A DNA stretch of 5,594 nucleotides from Pseudomonadota bacterium (GTDB taxonomy: Bacteria; Pseudomonadota; Gammaproteobacteria; Acidithiobacillales; Acidithiobacillaceae): the NCBI GenBank assembly GCA_021840785.1, contig JAKBXD010000130.1:1-5594 (forward strand), given 5' to 3'. The position numbers and the translations under genes are program-made. Shown here piece after piece: positions 5,097 through 5,594 of this stretch. Numbering within the stretch: position 1 is the first letter of the stretch; each line of letters begins with the position of its first letter. The notes below the pieces were generated by a model, which saw nothing but the letters and a program-made list of their open reading frames with translations, was not told the DNA's origin and ran no database searches.

Positions 5097-5594
5097 TTAC
5101 AACGATGAAAGATAAGCCGCTACATCCTTCATCTGCGCCACGGTGATATTCTTCGCAATCTGGTTCATCAGGGTATTAACCCGTGTGCCGTTGTGGAAGT
5201 AGGTCAACTGCTGAATGATGTAACCGTAACGCTGGCCCGCCAAGCGGGGGAACGGTCCCGCTCCTTGGCCAGCCGATCCGTGGCATTCCATACAGGCTGG
5301 GATTTGCTCGTCAGTAACCCCTTGGTTGAATATGGCCTTTCCTTTTTTCACACCGGCATGCTTGATGCCGCTGCTTTGCATCGGCGGCTTCTGGGCGTTG
5401 AAGTAATCCGCCAGCGCCGTGATTTTCGCGCTGTCCAGCGCTTGTGCCACGGGCCACATGTAGATTTCGCCATTCTGATCAGCACGTGAGTGGTCCTTAT
5501 ACGCTTTCAACTGCGCTTCCAGATAACTTTTATGCTGTCCGGCCAGGCGGGGGACGATCGGATAGAGCGTGTCATGGCCAGTCATCCCGTGGCA
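5097..5594 (-). CDS. cyc1: Diheme c4-type cytochrome c (Cyc1), 5' part outside window
   Basis: Periplasmic diheme cytochrome c-552 that relays electrons from rusticyanin to the aa3 oxidase. The reading frame is open through the window edge; 165 C-terminal residues are visible and it ends at TAA 5099-5097. The first visible residues, CHG (fragment 1-3), are the end of the first CxxCH haem site, so the signal peptide and about the first quarter of the protein lie outside. The second haem site CMECH is at fragment 101-105. Probable axial Met ligands are Met46 (IYMWPVA) and Met143 (NTLMNQI). The two halves are visibly duplicated: PRLAGQ at 15-20 and 116-121, each followed by a similar helix (YLEAQLKAYKDHSR and YIIQQLTYFHNGTR), as expected for cytochrome c4. 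acoP follows after 101 bases. Confidence 0.95.
   Translation of the reverse strand, partial: CHGMTGHDTLYPIVPRLAGQHKSYLEAQLKAYKDHSRADQNGEIYMWPVAQALDSAKITALADYFNAQKPPMQSSGIKHAGVKKGKAIFNQGVTDEQIPACMECHGSAGQGAGPFPRLAGQRYGYIIQQLTYFHNGTRVNTLMNQIAKNITVAQMKDVAAYLSSL

Noticed and set aside
1..5594. Mobile elements, CRISPR arrays, tRNA or rRNA genes
   Set aside because: No transposase-like frame, terminal inverted repeats, regularly spaced repeats or RNA gene signatures were seen; the window is a continuous respiratory operon.

Overview
The window is the distal part of the rus operon of an iron-oxidising Acidithiobacillus (A. ferrooxidans or a close relative). The assignment rests on gene order plus recognisable proteins. 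Every supported gene is on the minus strand, so transcription runs from high to low coordinates: cyc1 (partial) > acoP > coxB > coxA > coxC > coxD > an apparently undescribed 46-codon ORF > rus (partial). In the known operon cyc2 (outer-membrane Fe(II)-oxidising cytochrome) lies just upstream of cyc1; here it would be beyond base 5594.

Layout. 5097-5594: C-terminal 165 residues of a diheme c4-type cytochrome. 4444-4995: membrane-anchored cupredoxin AcoP. 3665-4429, 1726-3609, 1148-1708 and 913-1107: aa3-type cytochrome c oxidase subunits II, I, III and a small subunit. 538-912: a 375-base interval that is not empty. It holds a 46-codon membrane-protein ORF (680-820) behind a near-perfect Shine-Dalgarno, then a hairpin with an 8-bp perfect stem (653-675), then a 9-bp direct repeat overlapping a plausible sigma70-type promoter for rus. 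1-537: rusticyanin, lacking its last eight codons because the window stops.

How the genes work together (established for A. ferrooxidans). Electrons from Fe(II) pass through Cyc2 to periplasmic rusticyanin, then to Cyc1, then to the CuA site of CoxB and the haem a/a3-CuB centre of CoxA, where O2 is reduced. AcoP associates with the oxidase. Genes from acoP to coxD are spaced 14-55 bases apart and have strong ribosome binding sites, consistent with one polycistron. rus is set apart by structured DNA, consistent with its separately boosted expression.

Most worth attention: (1) the small ORF between coxD and rus, a candidate extra oxidase subunit or assembly factor; (2) an oxidase that keeps all metal ligands but has lost the canonical D-channel Asp/Asn residues, the K-channel Lys, the Mg/Mn-site Asp and Glu, and the conserved acidic residues of subunit III; (3) the hairpin and repeat/promoter structures in front of rus.
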